Source: DAOOVD01 sp035369845 (lineage in GTDB: Bacteria; Bacillota; Desulfotomaculia; Desulfotomaculales; Pelotomaculaceae). Taken from it: DNA of 38,597 bases. Shown here piece after piece: positions 13,894 to 22,722 of the stretch (positions are counted from its first letter, which is position 1; each line of letters starts with the position of its first letter). Both the position numbers and the translations under genes were made by a program. The notes beneath the pieces were generated by a model that saw only the letters and a list, made by a program, of their open reading frames with translations, was not told the DNA's origin and searched no databases. Where the stretch lies: contig DAOOVD010000022.1 of the NCBI GenBank assembly GCA_035369845.1, positions 1 to 38,597 on the forward strand. Reading direction: 5' to 3'.

Positions 13894-15757
13894 ACAGGCG
13901 GAAAAGCTGGCACGGCAGGATGAGCTGCCTCCTGTCGGCTACAGTAAATACTCGGAGCCCATCAAGTGGGTGGTCCATCTCTATCCGGAGGAAGACCGGG
14001 TTTATGTTGAAGAATATACCGAGAACAGGCCCAGGCCTGCATTATCAAATCGTACCAGCAGTAGTGATTTGCCCTACCCGTTTGCTGACGAAGCAGTGTA
14101 CGTCCTTGGTGTGGAAGAGAACAACAAGGGAAAGATTGATCTAAATGCAGCTAAAAAGCATGAAAATTACTTAAAGTTACTGGAAAACATGTCTCAATCA
14201 CCACATTTCGCCTCTCCCTTATACGTTGAGGCAATAAAGTACATTTATCAAAAGATAAAAGACGGAACAATTAAAGAAGCTTTTGCCGGCAAGAAAATTT
14301 CTTCTAAAGATTGGGTGGCATTTGTGTATGAAAACGGATGCCTACAAAACAGGTACCTGCATGAAACTCCTGAGACAACAGCCTTTTGGGCGGAATATGT
14401 TTCTGCTAAAACCAGAAGCTCGTACAATAGCGAATGCAGTATTTGCGGCCGGGAAACAGAAATAGTTGCGAATATACCGACTAAAGTAAATCTGCTGGGC
14501 GGCCGCCGCCAGTTGGCCAGTTTCAACAAGGATGCCTTTGTTTCTTTTCGTCTGAAAAATAAAAATGTTCCTTTGGGGATTTGCCTCTCCTGTGCGGAGA
14601 AATCTGCCCAGGCCTTAAATTACCTGCTTAAGAGTGAGTATAACAATCGTACTATTTATTTAGACAAAACGGCCAAAGGCAAAATTAACTATAATAGTAC
14701 CAGAAACCAGGTTGCCGTATACTGGTTAAAAGACGAAACAACTCTTTCCATTGCGGGTCAGGAATACAATCTGCTGGATTTATTGCAGGCCCCCCTGTAT
14801 CTGGGCGATATCCAGGTGGAAACGACAGAAGCCCTGATCCATGGATTTTTACAAAGCCCCTGGACAGGGAAGGATCAGAGCTTAAACCTGGACGAGAACA
14901 CATTTTATCTTGTTATCCTTTCGCCCAATGGTACCGGACGTATTGCCGCACGGGACTGGATACAGGTATCTGCGGGCAGGGTAAAAGGAAACCTTTGCCG
15001 CTACTTCGAAGCGCTGAGACTTGTTGACGTCCGTGGTCAAAAAATGCGGCCCTACACCATACAGGAACTGCTTGCACCTTTGAGTGATGTCGATCCCAAT
15101 ATGGCCAAAGACCTGCTCCGGAGCGCGTATCTGGGTGACATTCCTCCGTTTTCGCTGTTTCAAGCGGCAATCAGGCGGTTGCGTATTTCTAGTGCTAAAG
15201 GTAGCAGCCAGAGAAAGACTGATAGCAGGAAAGAAGCGAATGAAGTATTACAAAAGTTATGCACAATAATTAAATATTATCTGACTTTTGATAAGGAGGA
15301 TGCTGTTATAATGGAAGGTCTTGTTATGGAAAGGAGTAATCCCGCATACCAGTGCGGCAGGTTATTGGCTGTCCTGGAGCAGATCCAGCGGCGTGCAGCT
15401 ACGACAGAACTGCTTACCACCATCACAGAGCGTTATTACGGGGCGGTGTCAACTTCGCCAAAAACCGTTTTCCCTGTTCTGTTGAGTATGGCGACAAAGG
15501 CCCACCTGCCAAAAGTCCGCAAAAATACCCGCGGCTATACTGAACTGGAAAATTTGCTGGAACAAATTATGACCAGCATTGATTGCGCCGGAGGTTTTCC
15601 TGCTACACTGTTCTTAAACCAGCAGGGGGAATTTGCATTAGGTTTTTATCACCAGCGAGCTGATCTGAAAGCCCGGTATGCGAATGTTAAAAAACCGGCA
15701 GTTAAAAATTCAGAATCCGAGCAGGTAGACGAATCAAATTTTTCAAAGGAGGAATAG
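13874..15757 (+). CDS. cas8c: Type I-C large subunit Cas8c/Csd1
   Basis: The 627-residue protein is the Cascade large subunit that reads the PAM and opens target DNA. A zinc-finger-like pair is visible: CSICG at ~188 and CLSC at ~236. The C-terminal ~150 residues are helical (NPAYQCGRLLAVLEQIQRRA) and match the usual Csd1 end. ATG 13874 follows GGGAGGGAG. The length is near the family norm. A strong internal ribosome binding site indicates that its 3' end is also translated separately as Cas11c. It overlaps cas5 and is followed by cas7 after 3 bp. Confidence 0.93.
   Translation: MLKELVEQAEKLARQDELPPVGYSKYSEPIKWVVHLYPEEDRVYVEEYTENRPRPALSNRTSSSDLPYPFADEAVYVLGVEENNKGKIDLNAAKKHENYLKLLENMSQSPHFASPLYVEAIKYIYQKIKDGTIKEAFAGKKISSKDWVAFVYENGCLQNRYLHETPETTAFWAEYVSAKTRSSYNSECSICGRETEIVANIPTKVNLLGGRRQLASFNKDAFVSFRLKNKNVPLGICLSCAEKSAQALNYLLKSEYNNRTIYLDKTAKGKINYNSTRNQVAVYWLKDETTLSIAGQEYNLLDLLQAPLYLGDIQVETTEALIHGFLQSPWTGKDQSLNLDENTFYLVILSPNGTGRIAARDWIQVSAGRVKGNLCRYFEALRLVDVRGQKMRPYTIQELLAPLSDVDPNMAKDLLRSAYLGDIPPFSLFQAAIRRLRISSAKGSSQRKTDSRKEANEVLQKLCTIIKYYLTFDKEDAVIMEGLVMERSNPAYQCGRLLAVLEQIQRRAATTELLTTITERYYGAVSTSPKTVFPVLLSMATKAHLPKVRKNTRGYTELENLLEQIMTSIDCAGGFPATLFLNQQGEFALGFYHQRADLKARYANVKKPAVKNSESEQVDESNFSKEE
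15311..15757 (+). CDS. cas11c: Cas11c small subunit from an internal start within cas8c
   Basis: Type I-C complexes are known to contain a small subunit translated from within cas8c. Here AAGGAGG (15293-15299) precedes in-frame ATG 15311 by 11 bases, giving a 148-residue helical product that begins MEGLVMERSNPAYQCGRL. A second in-frame ATG at 15326 has GGAAGG upstream. The site lies at the boundary of the conserved C-terminal domain, as expected. Confidence 0.75.
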   Translation: MEGLVMERSNPAYQCGRLLAVLEQIQRRAATTELLTTITERYYGAVSTSPKTVFPVLLSMATKAHLPKVRKNTRGYTELENLLEQIMTSIDCAGGFPATLFLNQQGEFALGFYHQRADLKARYANVKKPAVKNSESEQVDESNFSKEE

Positions 15758-15760
15758 TTA

Positions 15761-16939
15761 ATGGAAACTTATCTCGATTCAAACAAACGGCATGATTTTA
15801 TTTTGCTCTTCGATGTTGTTAATGGCAATCCCAATGGCAATCCAGATGCAGGAAATATGCCGCGTTTTGATCCGGAAACAAACCATGGTTTTGTCACCGA
15901 CGTGGCTTTAAAGAGAAAAATCCGGGATTACGTTGCCATGGTACACGATAAGAAAATCTACATTCAAAGCGAAATAGCTTTGAATACACTTTATGATCGG
16001 GCTATGTCTGAAATAGGGATCGAGCCAGATTGGGTTAAGGTGGATGACGAGGTGTTGCTGGAGTGGCTGCGCAAAGATGCTAAGGAGTTGTTCGATGTAA
16101 TAGAGGATGACGGAATTAAAAAAGCCAAATTTGATGCTGAGTTTGAAAAAGCAAAAGATATTATGGATAAACTGAAGGAAGAAGAAATAAATGTTCCCCA
16201 AGATTTGCTGCCAAAGATTAAAAAGCTGGCCAATGATCTGGTAAAAGCCGGTGGAGCCAAAAATCTGAGCAATAAACAGAAGGACGAAATTAAAGAGTCA
16301 ATGGTATCCAGATATTACGATATGCGTATGTTTGGAGCAGTACTTACTGCCGGAACCAACGCAGGGCAGGTAAGAGGACCGGTTCAGCTGACATTTGCCC
16401 GTTCCATTTCGCCGGTTCTGCCGTTGGATATCAGCATCACCAGGGTGGCTATCACCCGTGAAGTCGATAAAGAAAAAAAACAGACCGAGATGGGACGCAA
16501 ACCTATCATACCCTACGGTCTTTACCGGGCGCACGGCTTTTACAACCCCAAGCTGGGGGAGAAACTTGCTTCCAGTGGCAACCCGGTTACCTCCGACGAT
16601 TTGAAACTGCTTTGGGAAGCTCTGCAGAATATGTTCGACTACGACCGCTCCGCCGCCCGGGGAGAAATGTCCTGCCGGGGCCTGTATATCTTTAGTCATA
16701 AAGATGAAAATGGCCTAGGCAAAGCTCCTGCTCACAAGTTGTTTGAGTTAATTGAAGTTGCTCCCGGGGACCCGGCTATTTCTCCCCGCTCCTTCGGTGA
16801 TTATACTGTAAAGGTTGGCGGCAGTATACTGCCGGATGACGTGGATAGCCTGAGCATCGGCCGCGCCGGTAAAAAGCTAGTGATCCTGCCGGCAGGCGCA
16901 GAGGCGGAAAGCATTGTAGACTTGAAAATATTTATGTGA
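15761..16939 (+). CDS. cas7c: Type I-C backbone Cas7/Csd2 with large insertion
   Basis: Cas7 polymerises along the crRNA as the Cascade backbone. The start matches the family (FILLFDVVNGNPNGNPDAGN; TDVALKRKIRDYV), as do the middle (YDMRMFGAVLTAGTNAGQVR) and the RGPVQLTFARSI segment. At 392 residues it is ~100 longer than the usual ~290. The excess is a Lys/Glu-rich, helical block at roughly residues 85-180, between the N-terminal strand region and the FGAV motif. The frame is intact and the ATG follows AAGGAGGAATAGTTA. Confidence 0.92.
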   Translation: METYLDSNKRHDFILLFDVVNGNPNGNPDAGNMPRFDPETNHGFVTDVALKRKIRDYVAMVHDKKIYIQSEIALNTLYDRAMSEIGIEPDWVKVDDEVLLEWLRKDAKELFDVIEDDGIKKAKFDAEFEKAKDIMDKLKEEEINVPQDLLPKIKKLANDLVKAGGAKNLSNKQKDEIKESMVSRYYDMRMFGAVLTAGTNAGQVRGPVQLTFARSISPVLPLDISITRVAITREVDKEKKQTEMGRKPIIPYGLYRAHGFYNPKLGEKLASSGNPVTSDDLKLLWEALQNMFDYDRSAARGEMSCRGLYIFSHKDENGLGKAPAHKLFELIEVAPGDPAISPRSFGDYTVKVGGSILPDDVDSLSIGRAGKKLVILPAGAEAESIVDLKIFM

Positions 16940-16947
16940 GGTAAATC

Positions 16948-17688
16948 ATGTCCCTGTCTTTTTGTGAACCGCCTCGATACGAGAATATAAATCAAAAAGA
17001 GGAGAACCTGGAAGACAGTCTGCTTCCTGTATCCGCCCTGCAGCACTTGGTTTTTTGTGAGCGACAGTGGGGGCTGATCCACCTGGAGCAAGTCTGGGTG
17101 GAGAACCTGTTAACTACAAAAGGTCAGATTATGCATGAAAAGGTTGACGGAATGGCATGCGAAGCGAGGGGAGATGTAGTCATCACCCGCGGAATGCATA
17201 TCCGATCGTTGCGGCTTGGTCTGGCAGGCAGGGCTGATGTGGTGGAATTCATTAAGTTGGAAGAAGCAGACGGTGCCAAAGGAATCAGGTTGGAAGGCCG
17301 GCGGGGGCTGTGGCGTCCCGTACCGGTGGAATATAAACTGGGCAAGCCAAAAATTGATAACTGCGATGAAATCCAGCTTTGCGCTCAGGCTCTGTGCCTG
17401 GAAGAAATGCTGGGAGTCCCCGTAGATTACGGAGCACTGTTTTACGGTCGGCCGCGCCGTCGCAGCGAGGTATATTTCAATGCCTTATTGCGCCAGGCTA
17501 CCGAAGAAGCGGCCATCCGGCTGCACCAGTTGACCCGGCAGGGCATAACGCCCCGGGGCAAGTATTCTAAAGCGTGCCTGAGCTGCTCCTTATACGAATA
17601 TTGCCTGCCTCGGGTAGCTGGAGAAGGTAAGAGCGCCGTATCCTATATAACACAAATAATTAAAGAGCATGCCGAAGGGAATGATTGA
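16948..17688 (+). CDS. cas4: Cas4 nuclease (spacer processing)
   Basis: Cas4 is a RecB-like nuclease with an Fe-S cluster that trims prespacers and sets PAM orientation with Cas1-Cas2. Cys37 in VFCERQ and a C-terminal trio in ACLSCSLYEYC at ~210-219 can hold the cluster. GRADVVEF and PVEYKLGKP carry the RecB-family Asp and Glu-x-Lys. Its 246 residues include a ~25-residue N-terminal extension before SALQHLVFC. It is 8 bp after cas7, and its stop overlaps the start of cas1. Confidence 0.92.
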   Translation: MSLSFCEPPRYENINQKEENLEDSLLPVSALQHLVFCERQWGLIHLEQVWVENLLTTKGQIMHEKVDGMACEARGDVVITRGMHIRSLRLGLAGRADVVEFIKLEEADGAKGIRLEGRRGLWRPVPVEYKLGKPKIDNCDEIQLCAQALCLEEMLGVPVDYGALFYGRPRRRSEVYFNALLRQATEEAAIRLHQLTRQGITPRGKYSKACLSCSLYEYCLPRVAGEGKSAVSYITQIIKEHAEGND

Positions 17689-18725
17689 ACCCCGTGAAGA
17701 AGCTGCTCAACACTTTATATGTCACTACCCAGGGGACTTACCTGGCCAAAGAGGGTGACACAGTAAATGTCCGTCTGGAAAATGAAACCAGGTTAAAAGT
17801 GCCAATTCACAATCTGGGTAGCATAGTTTGCTTTGGCCAGGTGTCCTGTAGCCCCTACCTGATAGGGTTTTGCGGTGAGCGCAATGTTACACTGGCATTT
17901 TTCACTGAACACGGTGAGTTTTTGGCCCGGGTGGAAGGGCCAGTTTCCGGCAATGTGCTGTTGCGTCGCGCCCAGTACCGCCGGGCCGATCAACAGCAGG
18001 AGGCGGCTGAACTGGCCCGCACCATGGTGATCGGCAAGATTATCAACTGTCGCACAGTATTGCTTCGGGCTTTACGGGACAGCCCGGATTGTCCGGGAGC
18101 AGGGCAAGTAAGAACTGCAGCAAAAAAAATGGCTAAGATTTTGGAAAAACTTCAGCAGCCCTGTTTTTTGGATATTGTGCGGGGTATAGAAGGCGAAGCG
18201 GCAAGGACGTATTTTGCTGTATTTGATCACTTAATCCTGGCGCAAAAAGAAGATTTTTATTTCCGTCAGCGCTCCAAACGGCCGCCGCTGGATAATATGA
18301 ATGTACTCCTCTCTTTTTTGTATACCATGCTGACGCATGACGTTGCAGCAGCGCTGCAGGGAGTGGGGCTGGACCCGGCGGTTGGTTTCCTGCACCGCGA
18401 CAGGCCGGGCCGGCCTGGGCTGGCGCTTGACTTAATGGAGGAACTGCGGCCGGTTTTGGCCGACAGGTTGGCCCTCACTTTGGTTAATCGCCGTCAGGTT
18501 AAAGGCAAAGGCTTTGAAAGGCGCGAAACGGGGGCTGTTTACATGGATGAGATAACACGAAAGGAGGTTTTAACAGCTTACCAGACCAGGAAGAGAGACG
18601 AAATAACTCACCCTTTCATTGAGGAGAAGATCCCCCTGGGGTTATTGCCGCATGTACAGGCGCTGCTTTTAGCCCGGCACTTGCGCGGTGATCTGGATGG
18701 ATATCCACCGTTCCGTTGGAAATGA
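17685..18725 (+). CDS. cas1: Cas1 integrase, type I-C
   Basis: Cas1, with Cas2, inserts new spacers at the leader end of the array. Conserved metal-site residues are visible: Glu in RGIEGEAARTYF, His in FLHRDRPGRPGLALDLME and the acidic residues that follow. Family members commonly start MKKLLNTLYVTTQG, which here would be GTG 17694; TTG 17685 is nearer the upstream GAAGGGA. The two differ by three residues. Overlap with the cas4 stop implies coupled translation. Confidence 0.94.
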   Translation: MNPVKKLLNTLYVTTQGTYLAKEGDTVNVRLENETRLKVPIHNLGSIVCFGQVSCSPYLIGFCGERNVTLAFFTEHGEFLARVEGPVSGNVLLRRAQYRRADQQQEAAELARTMVIGKIINCRTVLLRALRDSPDCPGAGQVRTAAKKMAKILEKLQQPCFLDIVRGIEGEAARTYFAVFDHLILAQKEDFYFRQRSKRPPLDNMNVLLSFLYTMLTHDVAAALQGVGLDPAVGFLHRDRPGRPGLALDLMEELRPVLADRLALTLVNRRQVKGKGFERRETGAVYMDEITRKEVLTAYQTRKRDEITHPFIEEKIPLGLLPHVQALLLARHLRGDLDGYPPFRWK

Positions 18726-18736
18726 GGTGGCTTTTG

Positions 18737-19027
18737 ATGATGGTTTTAATCACATACGATGTAAACACCGAAACGGCTGCCGGCAGAAAAAGGTTGCGGC
18801 TGGTAGCAAAACAGTGTGAAAACTTTGGTCAAAGGGTGCAGAACTCTGTCTTTGAATGCCTTGTTGACCCGGCGCAACTGGCCGATTTGAAAAACCGGCT
18901 GGAGGGTATTATTGACAAAGAGAGGGACAGCCTGCGGATATATTGCCTGGGCGCAAATTGGAAAAGACGGGTTGAGCATATTGGGACAAAGCCAGGGTAC
19001 GATCCGGAAGGCGTTTTATTGGTTTAG
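18737..19027 (+). CDS. cas2: Cas2, type I-C
   Basis: The 96-residue product begins MMVLITYDVNTETAAGRKRL, with the conserved N-terminal Asp, and has NFGQRVQNSVFECLVD, both diagnostic of Cas2c. It is the structural partner of Cas1 in spacer integration. ATG 18737 is chosen because GAGGTGG ends 6 bases upstream; the frame is open further back over the end of cas1. It is the last gene of the operon, followed by the leader and array. Confidence 0.94.
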   Translation: MMVLITYDVNTETAAGRKRLRLVAKQCENFGQRVQNSVFECLVDPAQLADLKNRLEGIIDKERDSLRIYCLGANWKRRVEHIGTKPGYDPEGVLLV

Positions 19028-19203
19028 CCAGCCGGCGCGAACCGCAAGTGTGCATAAGAATTCCTGTTCAGTCGCGATACAGACGGCTCAACTGCTGCCA
19101 GATTTTTATTATTTGTTGAAATTACTGTTTTGTGGGTAGATAGTTAAGGTTCGCGGAAACAGTGTTTAAAAGCCTTGTCACCATTAGGATTGACGAGGAT
19201 ACG
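19028..19203 (+). promoter_or_regulatory. Type I-C array leader
   Basis: A 176-bp AT-richer stretch between cas2 and the first repeat. It contains GCGCGAACCGCAAGTGTGCA, resembling the conserved start of I-C leaders, and an AT-rich middle (TTTTTATTATTTGTTGAAAT) likely to hold the array promoter. No gene is seen. Confidence 0.6.
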
Positions 19204-19845
19204 GTCGGTCGCCCCCCGTGCGGGGGCGTGGATTGAAACATGAATAACGCAATCACCTTCACCGTCTACGGCGAGTCGGTCGCCCCCCGTGCGGGGGCGT
19301 GGATTGAAACCAATATGGCGCGTACATGATCGGTGATGTCCCTGTCGCCCCCCGTGCGGGGGCGTGGATTGAAACCGGGTACTGCCTGGCCGCCTGTCTG
19401 AGCCTACCTATCGTCGCCCCCCGTGCGGGGGCGTGGATTGAAACAGCTTGATCAATTTAAGGGCTTGCATTCACCCGCGTCGCCCCCCGTGCGGGGGCGT
19501 GGATTGAAACTGCTGTTGTTACGTGTTTAATGCCAGGGCCGCTAAGTCGCCCCCCGTGCGGGGGCGTGGATTGAAACTTTGAGATTGATCGCCTTCTGCC
19601 CGGTGGGTGGGCGTCGCCCCCCGTGCGGGGGCGTGGATTGAAACATCAACGGGCAGTATTCGGAGCAATACCTTTGCCGTCGCCCCCCGTGCGGGGGCGT
19701 GGATTGAAACCTGAAGAAACAGGCCAGCATTTCCGAACTGCGGGGTCGCCCCCCGCACGGGGGCGTGGATTGAAACCTGGACAGCCGTACATCTCAGACA
19801 CAACCGGGCGCAAGTCGCCCCCCGTGCGGGGGCGTGGATTGAAAC
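19204..19845 (+). CRISPR. Type I-C CRISPR array, 10 repeats and 9 spacers
   Basis: The 32-nt repeat begins GTCGCCCCCCGTGCGGGGGC and ends GTGGATTGAAAC. It forms a GCCCCC/GGGGGC hairpin plus the 11-nt handle TGGATTGAAAC typical of type I-C. Repeats end at 19239, 19310, 19375, 19444, 19510, 19577, 19644, 19710, 19776 and 19845. Spacers are 33-37 nt. The first two repeats carry an extra GTCG at the 5' end and so are 36 nt (19204-19239 and 19275-19310). Repeat 9 has loop GCAC instead of GTGC. No spacer was seen to match elsewhere in the window by eye. Confidence 0.98.
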
Positions 19846-19915
19846 AAACAAAGCTGAGACTTAAGCATAACTTGGCAATTATTGTCATTGAAAAAAAACG
19901 GTGAAAAACACTGCG

Positions 19916-19964
19916 CCGCCTGCAGCAGAGCCTGCTGCCTTAACAGGGCGGTTCTTTGTTTTTT
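19916..19964 (+). terminator. Branched terminator after the type I-C array
   Basis: CCGCCTG (19916-19922) pairs with CAGGGCGG (19944-19951, one bulge), enclosing a CAGCAG/CTGCTG hairpin, and is followed by TTCTTTGTTTTTT. It separates the array from the next operon. Confidence 0.65.
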
Positions 19965-19976
19965 GGAGGGATAAAT

Positions 19977-21587
19977 ATGTTCGACATTAAGCAGTTATCG
20001 AACTACAAAACCTACTTCGACACTTGCAGCCTCATGCACCCGCCTGCGTGGCAGTATATATCAGGCACCCTAATACCCGAATTGAGAGCGAATGGCATGA
20101 CCGTGACCGTGCCGCTCCACGTGCTCGATGAACTCCGGAAATTGCAAAACAGAGAGGGCGACGCCGGAATACAGGCATCTATGGGCATGAAAGCGGTTGC
20201 CGCCATGCTTGAAGCGGGCGTGCTGGAATTGTCTGGCGCGGAAGAAGGCAGCACATTTGTAGACAACTATTTTCTATATACTTTCACCAGGTTAAGGTTG
20301 GAGTCCAATTTAGCATTGATAACCCAGGACAAAAACCTGGCATTGGATATACACAATTTGGGTCAGCACCGGTCGGTGCAGGGACAAAAGCAGTTTTTGC
20401 TGCTCAAATTCGAAAAAGACGGTTTGGTAGAGTGGGAGATTGACGGGGGTATTTATGGAAAAACGGCAGCGTCGAAACCGCCAGCAGTGATTCGCCGCGG
20501 CGCTTTGGCAGAAAAGCCCTCCCTGCCGTCAACCGGAAGTGTAGTGTATTCTTCAAGAGGCCCGGTGAAACTTAAGGAAAAGATATTTGAAAGCGCAAGC
20601 GGCGTCTTCTACGCCGCCGGCAGCAACCTGGTTTGCAAAATATATTCCCCCGAATATGCGGTGCTGCAGAGGAAAAAACTCCTGAAAATGCTCAACATGC
20701 ACATGAGCGCTGAAGAAATCTGCTGGCCCGTAGACGCGGTTATGCATAAAAATAGCGGCATAGCCGGGTACCTGGCTATGCCGTTAATCGGAATTTCCGT
20801 AAAAGACGCGATATTCCCGAAAGGACGGTTGGCAAAGGTATATCCTCACTGGACGCGCAGGAACCTGGTGCATTTATGTATTGACGTGGCGGCAGTTGTG
20901 GACCGCCTCCACAGCGCAGGCGTGTTGTTTGGAAGTGTCAGCCCCTCCAATATACTCGTGGACAGCGATGGAAAAGTAAAAATAGTTAACGTTGATGAGA
21001 TGCAGATAGACAATTGCCCCTGCCTTTGCATTGATCCTGACTTTGTTGCTCCGGAAGTCAAACATAAAAAAACAGGCCCGGTGCTGGCAACCCGCGAGCA
21101 GGAATATTACGGGCTGGCCGTGCTCTTATTCATGATTTTATTTCCCGGCAAACACCCCTTTTCGCCTGGCGCAGGTGTTATGCCTGGCAGGATGAGGCTA
21201 CTTGAATTTCCGTACCCCTTAGGTGAAAAAGGAGGCTATTACACCCCTGGCCCGCCCTGGAATTTTATCTGGTCAAACCTGCCGTACAGGATCAAGCAGA
21301 TGTTTTACGGCACGTTTAAAGAAGGCGCGCGTATGTCGCCCCGCGAGTGGCAGCTCGCGCTTAAGAGCCACCTTTATCTCTTGGACACCTGGCAGGTGAG
21401 CGACGAGATATTCCCGGCCTGCTATAAGATAATTAACCCAGTAAAAGCAATTTGCGCCAGATGCGGTGCTGTGGAAACACAGGAAAGCAGGTGGGTTGAA
21501 GCGCTTACGGCAAAAGGCAAGAACTATCTCTGTGAAAAGTGCCTTAATATTACAAAACAAAAAGGAGGTGGCAATTATGGTATATAA
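19977..21587 (+). CDS. PIN nuclease domain fused to a (pseudo)kinase and a C-terminal zinc ribbon
   Basis: Residues ~1-140 resemble a PIN RNase of the YlaK/PhoH2 type: Asp15 in YFDTCSLMHP, VPLHVLDELRKL and LALITQDKNLALD provide candidate metal ligands. Residues ~200-460 resemble a protein kinase: Lys in NLVCKIYSPE, the catalytic-loop region LFGSVSPSNILV, a VNVDEMQI segment in the DFG position and an APE-like VAPEV. The usual catalytic-loop Asp is Ser (GSVSPSN), so the kinase may be inactive. A CARCG...CEKC ribbon ends the protein. ATG 19977 has GGAGGG six bases upstream. It overlaps the ParB-like gene by 11 bp. Role unknown; a nuclease controlled by a kinase-like sensor is an inference. Confidence 0.75.
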   Translation: MFDIKQLSNYKTYFDTCSLMHPPAWQYISGTLIPELRANGMTVTVPLHVLDELRKLQNREGDAGIQASMGMKAVAAMLEAGVLELSGAEEGSTFVDNYFLYTFTRLRLESNLALITQDKNLALDIHNLGQHRSVQGQKQFLLLKFEKDGLVEWEIDGGIYGKTAASKPPAVIRRGALAEKPSLPSTGSVVYSSRGPVKLKEKIFESASGVFYAAGSNLVCKIYSPEYAVLQRKKLLKMLNMHMSAEEICWPVDAVMHKNSGIAGYLAMPLIGISVKDAIFPKGRLAKVYPHWTRRNLVHLCIDVAAVVDRLHSAGVLFGSVSPSNILVDSDGKVKIVNVDEMQIDNCPCLCIDPDFVAPEVKHKKTGPVLATREQEYYGLAVLLFMILFPGKHPFSPGAGVMPGRMRLLEFPYPLGEKGGYYTPGPPWNFIWSNLPYRIKQMFYGTFKEGARMSPREWQLALKSHLYLLDTWQVSDEIFPACYKIINPVKAICARCGAVETQESRWVEALTAKGKNYLCEKCLNITKQKGGGNYGI

Positions 21588-22722
21588 TAACAACGCTAAA
21601 GTGCAATTAGACGCGGAAATTAGACAAATACCTCTGAGCCTGCTTGATGATCACCCAGACAACTCGATTTACAACATCACCGAGGAAAGCGTAAGGGAAC
21701 TGGCGGCCAGCATCGGTGTATACGGCGTGCTGGAGCCCCTGCATGTGAAGGAGAAGGAAGGCGGCCGGTATGTGATAATAGCCGGTCACAGGAGAAAACT
21801 GGCCTCAAAGATTGCGGGTTTGGAGTCGTTGCCCTGTATCGTGATAAAAGATACCGGCGAAGCGAACGAAGAAGAGATACTGGTCGAGCACAACCGCACG
21901 CAGCGGGAAAAATCGGTGATGGAAAAGGCCCGCGAATTCAGGAAGTTAAAAGAGAAGTATAGTAAGCGCCGTGGCCGTCCCGGCGCAGAAGAAAAAAAGT
22001 CCAACGATTGGACAATTATTTTTGAAAAGTTGAAAATAAGCAAAAGCACATTCTACCTGTATGACAACTTGAACGGCTTAATTCCCGAACTCCAAGAAAT
22101 GGTCGATAACAACGCTATAGCGTTAAGCCTGGCATCCAAAATAGGCGGTCTCCCTCAGGAAATCCAGAGGGAGCTTTTTGATTACCTGGGGGATGACATA
22201 AAGCACATCGAACCCGGCTACGTGACGAAGCTCAAAGAGCAGAACGACCGGGGATACCTTGTACTGGAGGTGATGCAGAAAAAGCTCAAAGAACTCGAAG
22301 CGGAGCTTGAGCAGAGGCGCAAAAAGGAAGGCGACATAGCAGATCTTGAGAAGCGCATCCTGGCGCTTCGAAACAAGAAGAAAACCCTTGAATACGACCT
22401 GGCGGACTTCGCCAACGCTGCCGTCCGCGCCCGTGAAAAACTGTTGAACAGCGGAGCCGCCCTAGTCAGCGTGGTGGAAGAGCTTGTGCGCCCGATAGCA
22501 GGCGCGAAACCCAAAATAGCGGCTCTGCTGGAATGCCCCATTGAAGCCAACACGGCGACGCATTTGGTTAAATGGTCCCAGGTGCTGCTCGAAGTGGGGC
22601 AGATGCTTGAAGTGGCGGCGAAAAAGGCTATGGTTGTTCAAGGGGGCAAAAGTAAAGAGGTGAAAGTTCTGGGCAAAGTCCAGAGCGACGCAAAAATCGG
22701 AAGGAGGAATGTAAATGCTTAA
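21577..22722 (+). CDS. ParB-like nuclease/CTPase-fold protein with coiled coil
   Basis: The N-terminal part matches ParB/Spo0J: IRQIPLSLLDDHPDN, VYGVLEPLHVKE and box II GHRRKLAS at ~70-77, then EEILVEHNRTQREKS. A helix-turn-helix segment follows (KLKISKSTFYLYDNL). Residues ~230-290 are strongly coiled coil (KKLKELEAELEQRRKKEGD). The total of 381 residues exceeds typical ParB (~280). ATG 21577 follows AAGGAGGTGGC. No ParA partner lies beside it, so it may be a regulator or DNA-binding scaffold rather than a partition protein. It overlaps both neighbours, indicating a translationally coupled operon. Confidence 0.8.
   Translation: MVYNNNAKVQLDAEIRQIPLSLLDDHPDNSIYNITEESVRELAASIGVYGVLEPLHVKEKEGGRYVIIAGHRRKLASKIAGLESLPCIVIKDTGEANEEEILVEHNRTQREKSVMEKAREFRKLKEKYSKRRGRPGAEEKKSNDWTIIFEKLKISKSTFYLYDNLNGLIPELQEMVDNNAIALSLASKIGGLPQEIQRELFDYLGDDIKHIEPGYVTKLKEQNDRGYLVLEVMQKKLKELEAELEQRRKKEGDIADLEKRILALRNKKKTLEYDLADFANAAVRAREKLLNSGAALVSVVEELVRPIAGAKPKIAALLECPIEANTATHLVKWSQVLLEVGQMLEVAAKKAMVVQGGKSKEVKVLGKVQSDAKIGRRNVNA

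Noticed and set aside
19519..19904. Open frames across the type I-C array on both strands (peptides such as VSIHAPARGAT and FNPRPRTGGD)
   Set aside because: These are translations of the CRISPR repeat itself and not genes.
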